From Phlegmacium glaucopus (Eukaryota > Basidiomycota > Agaricomycetes > Agaricales > Cortinariaceae), in contig MU130081.1 of NCBI GenBank assembly GCA_015039465.1, forward strand, positions 1 through 26,928: 26,928 bases of DNA, in the 5' to 3' direction. Below, piece after piece: positions 1 through 10,926 of this stretch. The position numbers were made by a program, and so were the translations under genes. The notes under the pieces were generated by a model. It had not been told where the DNA came from and ran no database searches. It saw only the letters and a program-made list of their open reading frames with translations. Within the stretch, counting starts at the first letter, position 1; each line of letters begins with the position of its first letter.

Positions 1-406
1 CTCCTTACTGGTATTCTTTTATTTGTCATATGCTACAAGTCAGGTGATTAATTACTTGATTAGGAAGTTGGCAATTGGAATTCTTGGAAACACTTGGAAT
101 CCTTGGAATTCCTTGGAAACATTTGGAATCCTGGGAATTCCTTGGAATTCCAAAGGATTTCAATTGGAAAGGTCCCTTGGTGATTCCAAGGAATTCCAAG
201 GATTCCAATTGGAAACTGGATTTCTACTGGAAAGCTTGGAATGGGATTGGAAAGAAATTCCGAGAATACATGACTTTACAGTGAGACACAGTACTAAATT
301 CTTCCAAGGAATCCAAGAAATTCCAAGGAATCCTAAGGAATTCCAAGGGATTCCAAAGGATTCCAAGGAATTCCAATTGGAAAGGGTGGGGGACCATAAA
401 GACCTC
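1..406. mobile_element. Foldback/MITE-like element with GGAATTCC arms (left part outside or lost)
   Basis: From about 73 to 395 the sequence is a dense series of short units built on TTGGAATTCC and its complement, in two arms (73-262 and 300-395) around a non-repetitive centre at 263-299. The right end at 385-406 reads GTGGGGGACC, ATAAAG, ACCTC. On the minus strand this is GAGGT followed by CTTTA, the end type seen on elements A, A' and B. No partner end or copy of the bordering CTTGTTGC (407-414) was found to the left, so the element starts before the window or is truncated. It cuts off the minus-strand gene at 407-910. Open frames here are low-complexity artefacts. Confidence 0.6.
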
Positions 407-910
407 CTTGTTGCCCCAGCAGGATGCATCGGCTCATCCCTCTGAGCCGCAACAATGGCATTCACTTCCTCCTCAACCTCCTTTTTCCTGGTATGGTATA
501 CAATATCCAACCGTGACCTCTTCCGAGTCCGCGGCGGCGCATGCACCATTTTGTGTGGGTGCCAATTGTTTGTGATCCATCGGCAAAGTTTCTATAATAA
601 AGACAAGATTGAAATTTAATCAATGTATACCTGATTTTCATACCTTGGTATGTTTTAGTACGTCCTGTTCACTAAATTCGACACTGTTGTTCTGCGTATA
701 CCAGTAGTTAAAAATATCCACTAGAACATGATTGTGCATGAGCATGTCTCTGTCTTGATGAGTTGTTTTGTTACGATATTCTTCTTTATATTTCGCAAGG
801 ATGCCCCGTTCTTCAAGGTTATACTGACATTCCTTTCTTGTTTTATGGCGTTTCTTTTGGAGGGCTTGGGCGATTACCTCACTTGCAATGGTGGGGCCTT
901 TGGTGGCCAT
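407..910 (-). pseudogene. Unknown two-exon gene, 3' part lost to a foldback element
   Basis: Exon 1 runs from an ATG at 910 down to 644. A 52-bp intron (643-592) has GTATG at its 5' end and ATTATAG at its 3' end. Exon 2 continues in phase from 591 to 407, where it runs into the terminal repeat of the element at 1-406. About 150 residues remain. The product is basic (starts MATKGPTIASEV; later APPRTRKRSRLD, which could be a nuclear localisation signal) with a charged, possibly coiled stretch RKKEVEEEVNAIV. I recognise no domain. It is divergent from the KDZ transposase with about 207 bp between the start codons, so the two may share a promoter and once have belonged to one transposon, which is inference. 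A genuine frame is supported by the clean intron and a start codon facing the shared intergenic region. Confidence 0.5.
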
Positions 911-1117
911 GTGTAACTAAAAGAGCAGGACACGGGGAGGATTGTTAGAATGGACACTTTCTGTTTATCAACCACTGCCGGTAAATAATCTTGGTAATTT
1001 GTTTCTCTATTGTTCTGTTGCATCCTGTGTGTGCCACATGTCGCACCTCATGATCTGCACATGTTCAAACCATTATGTGTAATGCAGGGTGAATGTCTTT
1101 TCCTTCTCAACATCACA
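911..1117. promoter_or_regulatory. Divergent intergenic region, presumed promoters
   Basis: This 207-bp interval separates two divergent start codons (minus-strand gene at 910, KDZ transposase at 1118). It is pyrimidine-rich on the plus strand just before the transposase ATG, as is common for fungal promoters. No convincing TATA box was identified. The role rests on position only. Confidence 0.35.
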
Positions 1118-4100
1118 ATGAATTCCCAAGTAATATCAAGCCCACCGAAGAAGAAAAGAAGGACCAAAGGGCCCCGTGCCATTCATGAAGATGATGTAGC
1201 AGCTGCCGATGGATTCATAATAAGCAGGGTAATGCATGAAACTGAACATGGATCATGGGAAGAGGTCACCCGGGTGCCGGTATGGACTAACAGAGCAGTG
1301 CCTGCTGCAGACGACATTGAAAGAGGACAGGGACCTATCCTTGACTTTACTGACCTGGTTGATATGCATGTCCCGGCTGATGAAATGAGACAACCTTCAA
1401 AGGTAATGTGGCCCTTCCACTAATGCACATGATGAACTACCCTGACAATCATTAGACGCAACATTACTATCTACAGGAATTTGTGGACCGGGTCCATCCT
1501 ATGTTGAAGGCCCTTCTATCACAGGAAGTGCTAGCTAGGGGAACTTGCTCAAGGTGTCCCGGTGGTCAGTCTGGGACGGTGTTTGCAAGGTGGTGATGTA
1601 GAGATTGTACTGGGGCACACATACTATGCCATTCGTGCCTCCGAGGAATTCACCTGGATAATCCCTTACATCGAATTGAGGTCTGGACAGGCAAGTATTT
1701 TTGCCCCGTGGAAATGTGGGAAGTCGGGGCATACATCCTCATCCCACATCACTTGGGACCACCACTTTGTGCAACTTTGAAAGTGCATATAGAGATGCTG
1801 GAACGTTTCCAAACTCAGAATGATACACGAGAACAGATGGAGCTATCTGACACGAGAGATGCCAGCAGGGCATCAATGCCTGCAATTCCGATGGTGATGC
1901 CACTGGATAGGGACACCACAATAGATGGTCCTGATGAGGATCACAGCTATGAAGGAGACTTGCACGGTGATATTGATATCTCCCGGCAGCTAGATAAGCT
2001 TTTTCAATCGCAAAATGATGTGCAGGGGGATCCTGGGGGGCTACATGAAGTTGAGGATGATGACACTGAAGATGAAGATAATGAGATACTACTGCCCGAG
2101 GACTACATGCCCCACGCATCAGCAGGAGATGGAATCCCTCGCTCTGATGCCCTGAATAATCTGTACATGCACGTGGTCCATGTTAACAGTGTGCATCATA
2201 TTGCACTAGTATTTTGCACATGCCAGGGCCACGAGTCTACACATTGTGACCTTATGGCGGAGCGTCTTCTCCTGACCAGTTTTACATGCTATCGGACCGT
2301 CTTCACCCATGCCGTTTTAGATGACTTCCGTCTCTCCAATCTTGAATGTAAAGCATCAGCTTATCAATATTTCCAAAAGCTTCGGCGGTATACATCTCCC
2401 ATGGCTCCCGAAACTGTCCCAAATTTGTACCATGAGCTCCGGCGAATGTCACGGGTGTGGCGATGGATGAAGAAACTCAAGTGGGCAGGATTTGGGGATG
2501 GAGACAAGATAATTGATCCCAGCCCCGGTGAGCTTGCGAACTTTTGCCCTGCCTGCCCCCAGCCGGGTATCAATCTGGCACCAGACTGGAATGTCGATCC
2601 GAACAAGTATTGTTTAACTATTTTGAATGCCGTATGGATCATTCTTTACTAACACTTCATTGTCTACACAGATATGTATATCAGAGACTCTTTGTGGCCG
2701 ATGGGAACTTCAAAGCCAACCATGTCCAACAGGCAAATTCAGGGGGTGATATGTGGCTCTCAGAGGGTGTGTTAAGTTTAAAACAAGGAAGTCACGTCGG
2801 AGTTACTCCAGAACGGACGAAACGGAACCGGAACAGTAACCCGGAAAGGATGTTGGCCTCAGTGTGTGTGCTGTGCCGCCCAGCTCCTAAGGTGTCCTGA
2901 TTTCAGAACGGAAGAAGAAAGTAACAAGTCGGAAGACCTCAGTGACTTAGAGGAAAAACAAGAGGAGGAAACTAAGTTGATATTCGAACTGAGGGAAAAC
3001 ATACAAGTTTCGAGTACTTAAATAAATAAAGGAATAGCAACCGAAATATAAAAGATAAATATAAGTGCTGCGTTCTGCTCCCGGAAAGGTCCTGCATTCT
3101 TGGGTGAATAATCCATGGCAGGTATGCTGACTGATGGTGGGAAGGATGATGACAAAGAATAGTGGTAGTGGCGAAGAAGTGATAACGGGTTTGGAGTATA
3201 GATGGAGGAACCGGAATGACACGGAGAAGTCTCGGAGTTGAACATAGGAAGAGTAGTTCGGGATATAAGGGAAGGCACTGTATGGAGTACAGACTACCGG
3301 AAACAGCTCCGACGGAGCCGGACCAGAGTAACATATGACAGAATGTAACAGGGTGGTGGAATGACTAGCAGACAAAATGACTATAATGAATTCCTGTGTA
3401 ATGCGGTGGAACATTTGACAGTGAGTGTAAATGAATGTTCCCACCAGGGCATCTCACAGTGTTTCAGAAGGCTCTATGTGGAAATCAATTCAGGGCAATT
3501 GAAATGGCAATGCTACTTTCCAAAGCGTGTGACGTGACTGGAATACTTGCAGTGGCATGTGCCTGCCATGGGTGTTTTGCCCCGAATAGTGTTGCCAACC
3601 TTTCCCGGGGGGAACAGCAAAAGAATGTGGACTGGGCATTCCTTCAAGCTTTGAAGACGACACATGTTGACGCCTGCCAAGGGGTGATGTTGATATACGA
3701 CATAGCCTGCCAGTATTTGGTTCACCTGCAGGACCAAATTGGACACCTTCTGCCCAAGGAACTAACCATTGACTCTGCTATTGGGCAATCCCATGTCCAT
3801 GGCCATAAGGATCTCTGCTTTTTCCAATACGCCACATCATTTATCCCTGGGGCTGCAGTCATATCCGGGGAGATTTTAGAGAGCTTATGGGCCGTGCTAA
3901 ATGCAGTGACACCCGCCATGCGTACAGCAACCCTTGCTCACCGTGCAGAAATAATGGATGATCACATGACAGATTCAAATCATAAAAAATGTCTTTCAAT
4001 GGGTCAGTGTTTCATGTTACATTGAGATTCATAAATAATGATTCATAGTATCTTACTTGATTGACCAATTTGTTCATGCCAGGAGCATGACCCACGCGGC

Positions 4101-5128
4101 AGATGATTACTATTCTAAGTTGTCACTGGGTATCAACGAAACTGATCTGGCGGACTGGGAAGTAGATATTTGAACTTCTGAAGACCAGCGCTTGGTGGAC
4201 AAAACACTTATGGACATTATGGGTGCAAAAGAGCCCTGCAGAGATGTCGGGGCGATTGGGACCTGCCCGGCAGATCCCACCAGCGGTTTAGTATCTGAGT
4301 GGATCCAAATGGCGATGGACATTGAGGAGCAACAGTACATGGATACATTGAGCTTGTAGGATGACCATTGAATGATCTAGAATTGATATCCAGGACCATG
4401 TCCGGCGGTTGACCAAAGAACCCCGTGAGGACGACAAGAAGGAAATTGAAAGACAGAGGGAATCATTGTCGGCAAAACTGGAGAGGCTCTATGAGTTGAA
4501 GCTAAAGGCCATTGGGGAGGGCCAGATAAGTCTTTCCAATTCTCACATGTTATACGTGTGGCCCTGAGGCAGAATGTACAAACTTGTGCCCGAACGGTTG
4601 TTGCAAAACTCAATCACAGAATTGCCTACCTTTGTTGTGTATATGGACGGTGCCGCCATGCTATGTTGAAGCTTGGGGCCAACGAAGATACATTGCAAAA
4701 ATATCGCATTATTTTGAAGGAGGATATCAAGAGTAGCGGTGCCCTGTTGGATCCAAATACACCGGGATCAATGACCGTAACATTGTCCTGGATTTGGCAA
4801 ATGGGGATGCAGGGGAATAGTTCAAGCCCTGAAGAACTCCTTGAATGTGAGCCTTAAAATAATACGAGTTGGTCATGCTAATCGGATTGCAGTTAATTGA
4901 GTCCACTGGTTGCGTGCCCGAGCACAGAAACACAGATGGAGAGAAGAATTTACTTTGGTCGGATATGAAATGCAGTGGACTGTAAAGTATTTTATGCATC
5001 AGGCGGGCACATGGGATTGCTGGGGCACAATTTCTCAACAAACCAGGAATTGTGGAGCCAGGGCGTATGCAGCTCGTAAAGCAGCCATGTGGGGAGCCTT
5101 GGCCTCTGTTTCTCAAAGAAGATTCTGA
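1118..5128 (+). pseudogene. KDZ (Kyakuja-Dileera-Zisupton) transposase with CxC2-type cysteine cluster, degraded
   Basis: This was a DNA transposase of the KDZ class. The start at 1118 gives a protein with an early nuclear-localisation-like PPKKKRR. Exons are 1118-1402, 1477-2606, 2672-3420 (split by a solo LTR), 3468-4002, 4083-4355 and a C-terminal part ending at 5128. The cysteine cluster reads CSRC, CRDC, LCHSC then PLHRIEVW and YFC. The catalytic part has VADGNFKANH, LIYDIACQY, HVHGHKDLCFF and GEILESLWAVLN, whose D, D and E are the likely catalytic acids. The C-terminal part has LSWIWQ and HWLRARAQ. Damage: in-frame TGA at 1594, 4171 and 4898, each explicable as CGA to TGA; the LTR at 2770-3350; a frame change near 4510 with a probable loss of family sequence; and a 25-nt segment at 4356-4380 with GT..AG borders that must be skipped to stay in frame. 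It cannot encode an intact enzyme. Confidence 0.9.
2770..3350. mobile_element. Solo LTR (581 bp) inserted in a KDZ transposase exon
   Basis: The segment starts TGTTAAG and ends TGTAACA, so TGTTA/TAACA form a 5-bp terminal inverted repeat. It is flanked by a perfect 5-bp duplication GGGTG (2765-2769 and 3351-3355). Removing the segment plus one GGGTG restores the transposase frame exactly: the frame before it ends ...MWLSEG and the frame after it begins GGMTSRQND, which fits the family. There is no internal retrotransposon coding sequence, so this is an LTR left by recombination between two LTRs. Minus-strand open frames in 2947-3444 lie mostly inside it and are chance. Confidence 0.88.
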
Positions 5129-5357
5129 CAAGTAAATAAGCAATATGTTTGATTGGGCAGCCCCACTTTCATCTCTCGACCAGGATGTGATGTTGGCCGG
5201 ATAGGTGACCGAAGGGTGGGTGCGAGGTCCATGAAACATCAAGGGTGTGTGGGCTCACCTACAATGAGAACTTTCCAAAATTACTAGGTTAAAGCAAATG
5301 TATATATGTTAAATTTGTATGCAACGATTGGAAGTACCCTGTCCCGGGAGGGAGCAG
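5129..5357. other. Gap between convergent genes, nothing recognised
   Basis: This stretch lies between the C-terminal end of the KDZ transposase frame and the proline-rich 3' exon of the opposite-strand gene. It would hold both 3' untranslated regions. I see no repeat or coding signal. Confidence 0.4.
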
Positions 5358-5537
5358 CTAATTGGACCTATCAGTATCATCTGGATTACCACGATGTCGT
5401 TCAAGCCAGCTTGTTGGAATTGGGCCAAAGGAAGACGGAGCATAAGGACCGGCAAACTGGGGTGGCGGCATGTGTCCCGCGGGTGGCAACGCCATTGGGG
5501 TATGTGGATGTTGTTCAATTTGTAGAGTGGTAGCTAC

Positions 5538-6203
5538 CATCGTTATCATATTTCTAGGGCAATTGCCATGGACCTGTTTTGTTATTTGCCCAGGATTTAT
5601 GAAAGGCCAATCTTTCATTATTTCATTCCTTTCATTCCTTTCATAACCCTGCCTATTTCATATCTTTCATAACCTTGTTTCATAACTCTCTGCATTCATT
5701 TATTTCATAACCTAACCTTAACTCATAACCTTCCTTGAAATAACTGATATTCCCTAACTCTAACAAGACCCTAACAAGACCCTAACCAGACCCTAACCTG
5801 AACCCTAACTGAACCCTAACTGAACCCTAACTGAATTTCTCTGAGAGGCCATAATTTGAAGTTTATGTAGGGTATTACTCAATATAGAGCCATTTAATGG
5901 ATGTGTACCTTTATTTGTTCCTAACTTATATCATTGATATATGGGATATTATGAAATAATGAGAGTGGAGGGTTATGAAAGAAATGAAAAGGAGAGGATT
6001 ATGAAAGAAATGAAATAGAGGAGGTTATGAAAGAAATAAAAGAGCAGAGAGTTATGAAAAGTAATGAAATGAATGAAATGAAAGAGCAGAAGGTTATGAA
6101 AGTAATGAAATGAATGAAATAATGAAAGATTGGCCTTTCATAAACCCTGGGCAAATAACAAAACAGGTCCATGGCAATTGCCCTAGAAATATGATATTGT
6201 ATG
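5538..6203. mobile_element. 666-bp inverted-repeat element (MITE) with long terminal inverted repeats
   Basis: The first ~95 bases (starting CATCGTTATCATATTTCTAG) recur as the reverse complement at the right end, with differences only near the tip. The arms then pass into short repeats of the type TTTCATTCC and ATAACC. The centre (5752-5832) is a degenerate telomere-like CCCTAA series. Flanks are GTAGCTAC at 5530-5537 and again at 6204-6211. This is a candidate 8-bp target duplication, but it is itself palindromic and could be the outermost part of the inverted repeats. There is no coding sequence. It lies near the 3' end of the minus-strand gene. Confidence 0.85.
5752..5832 (+). repeat. Interstitial telomere-like CCCTAA series
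   Basis: About seven CCCTAAC cores are separated by 3-5 bases (AAGA, CAGA, CTGAA, CTGAA). It forms the centre of the inverted-repeat element at 5538-6203. The spacing is not that of a true telomere. A similar degenerate telomere-like core on the other strand sits in element C. Confidence 0.75.
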
Positions 6204-8225
6204 GTAGCTACTATTGATTTGTAACCCACTACCTAGCAAGGAAGCCAACATCCGTCCTGCCAATCCACCTTCTGCTCTTGATGATAAGCCACCCAGCGGA
6301 CTGTCACAGTCATTTGATCCTTCCGAACTACCCTCACAGTCGGAAAATGCTTCAGCCGCCTGGGCTGCAGAATCGGAATGCGGTGCGATGGAATTGTCAC
6401 TTTCAGCATCATCTGAGAAGGCAGCCGCTGCATGTGCTGCATCATCGTTGACAGAGACGTGGTCTTCATCAGCAGAATCCTCTTCGGATCCGTAGGTAGC
6501 AGCAGCTGCGGCAAGATCATCAGAGTCAGAGCTGTATGCCCCGGCGGCTCCTACAATGTCATCAGAGTCGGAGTATATCCCGGCAGCTGCTGCAAGTCAT
6601 CAGAGTCAGTGTATACCCCGGCTGCTGCTGCAATGTCATCAGAGTATGTGAGAGTGTTCCCATCAGAAGTGCATGTGCGTGTCTGGGCTAACACGTCCTC
6701 CAAGTTGGAACTGTATGTCCTGGCTGCCAATGTAATATCATTGTTAGCTGGTGATGTGGGGCAATAGGTCCCTTCTGTGGCAACGTGGGGGGTGACGTCG
6801 ATTGCAGGAAAGGCAAGGGAGCTGTCTAGTGAGGATGAGTATGTTGCCACTGCGGCACCCTCATCGTCAGATGGCGGATGGGTGGCGGCTTTTTGTCTGA
6901 TGTCCCGAGCAGAGAGGGGAGTACTCTGGGTACCCTCCCTACGCTCAGATCCCCCGCGGAACATTACAGGCATGGTCATATATGTTGACCCGCCGAGGTG
7001 GGTGGTGCTTTGTTGCACTGTGGGATATCTCGTTGACTCAGCTGGGTCCCTGTAGTCATGACAAAGGGGAGGGTACGCAAAGTGGACTGGGTGGCTCCTC
7101 GGAGTGAGTTCTGGAACAAGAGATATATCTTCTCCGATGTCGGAATATTTGTGGGTCCCGCCAGGAGGGGATAATATGACAATGGAAGGATCATAACAAG
7201 AGCCTTCTGTGGTACCCCATCTCCATAGGAGTGCCAGGACATTTTGCAATTCAACCAACTTCTCTTTGGCCTCAGCTCGAATTTTGTTTGCCTGCCGTCT
7301 TGCTGGCCACTTCTGCTTCTGCATTACTTTCCCCTCCACCTGATCTCCCACCACGGCTGCTGGCTCTGAGGTGGTCCCCCTGTTGACATCTCCTGATACC
7401 CCTGGCTCTTGTCCTGTCTCATCTGATCCTTTTGTAGATTCCCCCTGCAATTCCTTCATGATGGCCGCTTCATATAATTGTTGGAAGCTGGCGGCCCTTC
7501 GAGCTGTGGCATCCGCACACCCTTCAAATGTTACCTCCATACCATGGAAGAAATGCCGCATATCCTGGAGATCGTCCAATACTCCAAGAGCCACTCCATG
7601 ATACAATTTGCATCTCGGACATCATAGTTTCAGCCCACGGGGGTCCATGTTCAGGTCCCGCAACCATGTATATTTTGTCTTGTCACGTCTTTCAGGCATT
7701 AGCCCCTTTATCCCTGTGATATCCCGGTGGTACTTCAAGCAGTCGTCTATTGAGCCCACACTCAAAACATCCATCTCCTGAACGGTGGTTTCTGAAGCCC
7801 ACCATTGCAGATGGTATGATGGAACTGTGGCGGCCAGATCATCTGGATCACTCCTGGCATCAAGTGCAAGATGGAATTCACGATCAAATAAAATTGTTAT
7901 TGATTCGGGACCGTTCTGGTAAAAATTGCATGCCATTGCTCGGATAATGATGGGAATATCGATTGGTTGACCAATGGCAGCTGCCATGCCAATGTAGGAT
8001 AGCGCAAATAACTGAATATGCCTTAGAAGTAATATACATATTTATGTTGAAACTCACCAGTTCTGTTATCAAACAATTTTGCACGGCAATTTTCATCGTC
8101 TCATCCATCTTATCAGTAGCAACCGCGATTGCACGGAACCGAGAAGCGCAGTAAAGTATAACTTCCTGGACATACTTGGGATTAGCCTGATATGGGCTGG
8201 GAAGGGCATCCATTGAAGTAGCCAT

Positions 8226-8534
8226 TGTAGTTGTGTTATGTATGCGCATCGGAGTATCTATCTCCTGCTAGGTCAATGCACATTCAATCATGTGACCACT
8301 TTCCCACAGGCAGGGACAGTATCATTGGGCGGAGCACACTGCCGTCCCCAGGGCTACATTTCAGATGCCTTACGCCTTTCCCACTGTCCTGATGGATATA
8401 TATGTGCATATGGTAGGACACCCATGCCTGTCGGGATGATGACACTTGCTGTCCCCATTGTCAGGCCCTGTGGCAGCAATCAGGCACCAGGTCGAGGGAC
8501 CCGACGCCCTCCCATGAATCACTCAGGGGGCACC
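8226..8534. other. Upstream region of the minus-strand gene, up to solo LTR
   Basis: This holds the presumed promoter of the minus-strand gene starting at 8225. A plus-strand open frame (8238-8540, cysteine- and glycine-containing) covers it, but I recognise nothing in it and it ends in the solo LTR. I do not call it a gene. Confidence 0.4.
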
Positions 8535-8789
8535 TGTTAGGGGATAACCCTGAGGTATATACCATCTTCACTGTTGATATTTTATCCTTATTTCGACTTG
8601 ATTACATACTTATTTGCCACTGTTTGGCTACCACCCTATTTCGAGTAGTAGTCAGTAATTACTGACCTTATCTCATTATTAACTGGAATTCCCTACTTTG
8701 CTAGCTTGCTGCTGCTATTATCTAGTCTTTATAGACTGTTTACTCTCTTTAGAGTCCCCTTCTCCTCTTATATGTAGGTTGCCCTAACA
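8535..8789. mobile_element. Solo LTR (255 bp), TGTTAGGG...CCCTAACA
   Basis: Ends TGTTAGGG and CCCTAACA form a perfect 8-bp inverted repeat with TG..CA borders. The flanking duplication is GCACC (8530-8534 and 8790-8794). There is no internal coding region. The duplicated copy of this region (from 10927) begins 13 bases inside this LTR, so the second LTR copy lacks its tip. Confidence 0.87.
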
Positions 8790-10151
8790 GCACCTGATGA
8801 CCACGACGAGGCAGGCGGGGCCAACAAGCCCAAAAATAGCAGGTGCAGTTTAAGACCACAGCCACCGGTTATGTTGGGAGCAATGTTTATCTTCCGTGGC
8901 TGACTTTTGTTGTACATTTGACATATATATCATTCTAACACCCCAATGTACATAGTTTACCTTGCAAAGAATCAACATGTTTCTAACTCTTGATTCTAGT
9001 GCCTGGCTTGAGCAGGGGTTACTCTGAATCCTGCGTCGTGCTATGTTTTTGACTTGAAAATGGCAAGATAACGAATGAAAAATCATGTAGCCATGCACTT
9101 CAGACAAAATCATTGACTACTAAGGATCTGACCTCTACATCGCTCATCAGGAAATTGAGCCTGGTGGGACACAGGGGACCCGTCATTCCCCCCCGCTGAA
9201 CAGCAGGGAATGTAAATCCTGCTGCACTTTCTTGATGTGTAACTGGGACAAAGAACCCTGTAGCTGATTGATGCATTGCCCAACGGTACAGTAACCAGTT
9301 GGGACACTCGGGATGAATGACAGCCCCAGCCGACCCAGCAGCATGCCGTGTCATGCTATTTTTGTGACTTGACAATGGGGAAATAGTAGGCTAACCAGCA
9401 AGTGATAGATACATTACCCGTTGACCCTGGCGGGGGCATAGGAGATGAGTCATCACTCTGGGCGAGCCAGCATAAAATTTACATCCCGGGGCATGCCATT
9501 TCTTTACTGGAGGCTGGGAAAGTCCAAGGAATAACAACCCAGACGTGCCGGGACAACAATCATCCCAGTATATACACTAAATAATAAATCCCTGCCTGCA
9601 CCCGGGATAGTCTGCAGCGGGGAGAGCTGGGGTACAACTGTAACCTGTAGAGAGCCCATATGTACTCCAGTGAGGCCGCTGGCATTGATATACTCGATAC
9701 AGTGTATATCTGATATGCCATACAAGGGCCGCTATCTGCTAGTGGGCGCACTGCGATAGTAATTGTTGATACAATGTATGTGTTTGCTAGCCCATGTTAC
9801 ACACTACATTGTAGCTTACCTACCTGCATTGGGCACCCTCCAGGGTTGAATATTCCACTACCATGAGCTCATTGGACACTCTACAGGGTTTAATATTCAA
9901 CTCTCATCAGCTCACTGGACACCTTCCAGACTGGAATACTCAACTGTGATGAGCTCATTGGACATCCTCCAGGGTTGAATATTCTGTTATGATGAGCTCA
10001 TTGGACACCCTCCAGGGTTTAATATTCAACTGTCATCAGCTCATTGGACACCTTCTGGAGTTGAATACTCAACTGTGATGAGCTCATTGGACACCCTCCA
10101 GGGTTCAATATTCCACTGTCATTAGCTTATTGGACACCCTCCAGAGTTGAA
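8548..10151 (+). repeat. 1.6-kb direct duplication, copy 1
   Basis: It matches 10927-12530 at a constant offset of 2379 bases with no difference in the parts I compared. It starts inside the solo LTR (at CCCTGAGG) and ends exactly at the assembly gap. It contains no recognisable gene: open frames on both strands are short and overlapping. The last ~325 bases are a 43-bp minisatellite. Confidence 0.9.
9828..10151 (+). repeat. 43-bp minisatellite, copy 1 (runs into gap)
   Basis: Seven to eight imperfect units of 43 bases carry the core GAGCTCATTGGACACCCTCC followed by AGGGTTGAATATTCAACTGT and CAT. Units differ by point changes. The array is cut by the run of N from 10152. Confidence 0.85.
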
Positions 10152-10315
10152 NNNNNNNNNNNNNNNNNNNNNNNNNNNNNNNNNNNNNNNNNNNNNNNNN
10201 NNNNNNNNNNNNNNNNNNNNNNNNNNNNNNNNNNNNNNNNNNNNNNNNNNNNNNNNNNNNNNNNNNNNNNNNNNNNNNNNNNNNNNNNNNNNNNNNNNNN
10301 NNNNNNNNNNNNNNN
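10152..10315. other. Assembly gap (164 N)
   Basis: An unbroken run of N. It begins exactly where copy 1 of the 1.6-kb duplication ends, inside the minisatellite, which suggests an assembly break in repeated sequence. Confidence 0.99.
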
Positions 10316-10926
10316 AATAGGGGATTGTAGTGGGGGAGTAATTCCACGTTGCAGGAGCTACGTGAGTCGACCATCTTGGTATAGGGTCCAAATCCAAACC
10401 CGACACTGACCTGTAACCAGCTTACCAAACCACCCTCTCCGTTCAGTCCACACTCAGTCTCCTGTTACTACTGTTTCTACTTCTACTTCTCCTAGAACCC
10501 CTATCGTCATCGCTACCACTGCTCTTACTCCCACCTCTACCTTTCCTTATACCATTACTTCTACTCCTACTTCCACTCCCACTGCCAAAACTACTCACCC
10601 AGTCCCTACTATCCTTACTAGGCTTCCTCTCAAACATCAACCGCCGCTGCCACCGGTCCCTGCAGCTGAAGAAGTTGAAACGACTCCATCTGTATATCTT
10701 ACCCAGTAAGAAGGTGAAATATGGTGGTATGGCAGGACGTCTAAGGGGAGCGTATAGAAGTTCTTGTAGTAACTCATCGAGCTGTTCCACTAGTTAAAGC
10801 AAAAGAACGCTACTACACTCACCAGCTAGGGTCTACAACCTTCCGTTCCTGAGCCCACATCCTGGCTTTCTTCAGAAAGCTGCTTCTCTTCCCCTTATAA
10901 CACCAAACCTTTCCTGAACCCTCCCG
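10316..10926. other. Unique segment between duplicated copies; low-complexity coding-like tract
   Basis: From about 10443 to 10710 the plus strand has an open frame rich in Thr, Pro and Ser (for example TTALTPTSTFPYTITSTPTS) ending in TAA. The minus strand has an open frame of 115 residues (10790-10443) that starts MEQLDELLQELLYAPLRR and ends in a Ser/Arg/Gly-rich tail. Only one can be real. A TPS-rich tract would fit the edge of a retrotransposon gag or pol protein; the minus frame has a start codon and a hydrophobic N-terminal part. I cannot decide between them and name no function. Confidence 0.3.

Larger units (their letters stand above)
5358..8225 (-). pseudogene. Unknown multi-exon gene, convergent with KDZ; stop, frameshift and element insertion
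   Basis: Exon 1 is 8225-8058 (starts MATSMDALPSPYQ). A 46-bp intron (8057-8012) joins in phase to exon 2 from 8011, which reads LFALSYIGMAAAIGQP and continues through VPSYHLQWW and WLRDLNMD. An in-frame TGA at 7624-7622 precedes CPRCKLYHGVAL and fits CGA to TGA. The frame then runs to 6551. One T is missing near 6596 relative to neighbouring repeat units. Correcting for it continues an acidic, alanine-rich C-terminal region of 13-residue repeats (pattern SDSDDIAAAAGVY) down to about 6231. The 666-bp element at 5538-6203 lies next. Beyond it, 5527-5358 has an open proline-rich frame (PMALPPAGHMPPPQF...) that could be a last exon, with the element inside an intron; this is inference. I recognise no domain. 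Its neighbourhood suggests cargo of the KDZ transposon, also inference. Confidence 0.6.

Noticed and set aside
23..549. Open frames rich in Trp, Asn, Phe and Glu over the GGAATTCC repeats
   Set aside because: Low-complexity translation of a palindromic repeat, open on both strands. Only the part from 407 up, on the minus strand, belongs to a gene.
2947..3444. 165-codon minus-strand open frame
   Set aside because: It lies almost entirely inside the solo LTR, and the alternative frames there are equally long.
5306..5533. Plus-strand 75-codon open frame after the KDZ gene
   Set aside because: The KDZ C-terminal pattern ends by 5128. The opposite strand gives a more protein-like proline-rich frame that may belong to the minus-strand gene.
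5752..5832. True telomere or chromosome end
   Set aside because: The units are irregularly spaced, flanked by inverted arms and surrounded by genes, so this is the core of a small element.
8850..9375. Overlapping minus-strand open frames in the 1.6-kb duplication
   Set aside because: Repeated identically in copy 2 because the DNA is duplicated. No motif, no splice context and no codon signal were seen.
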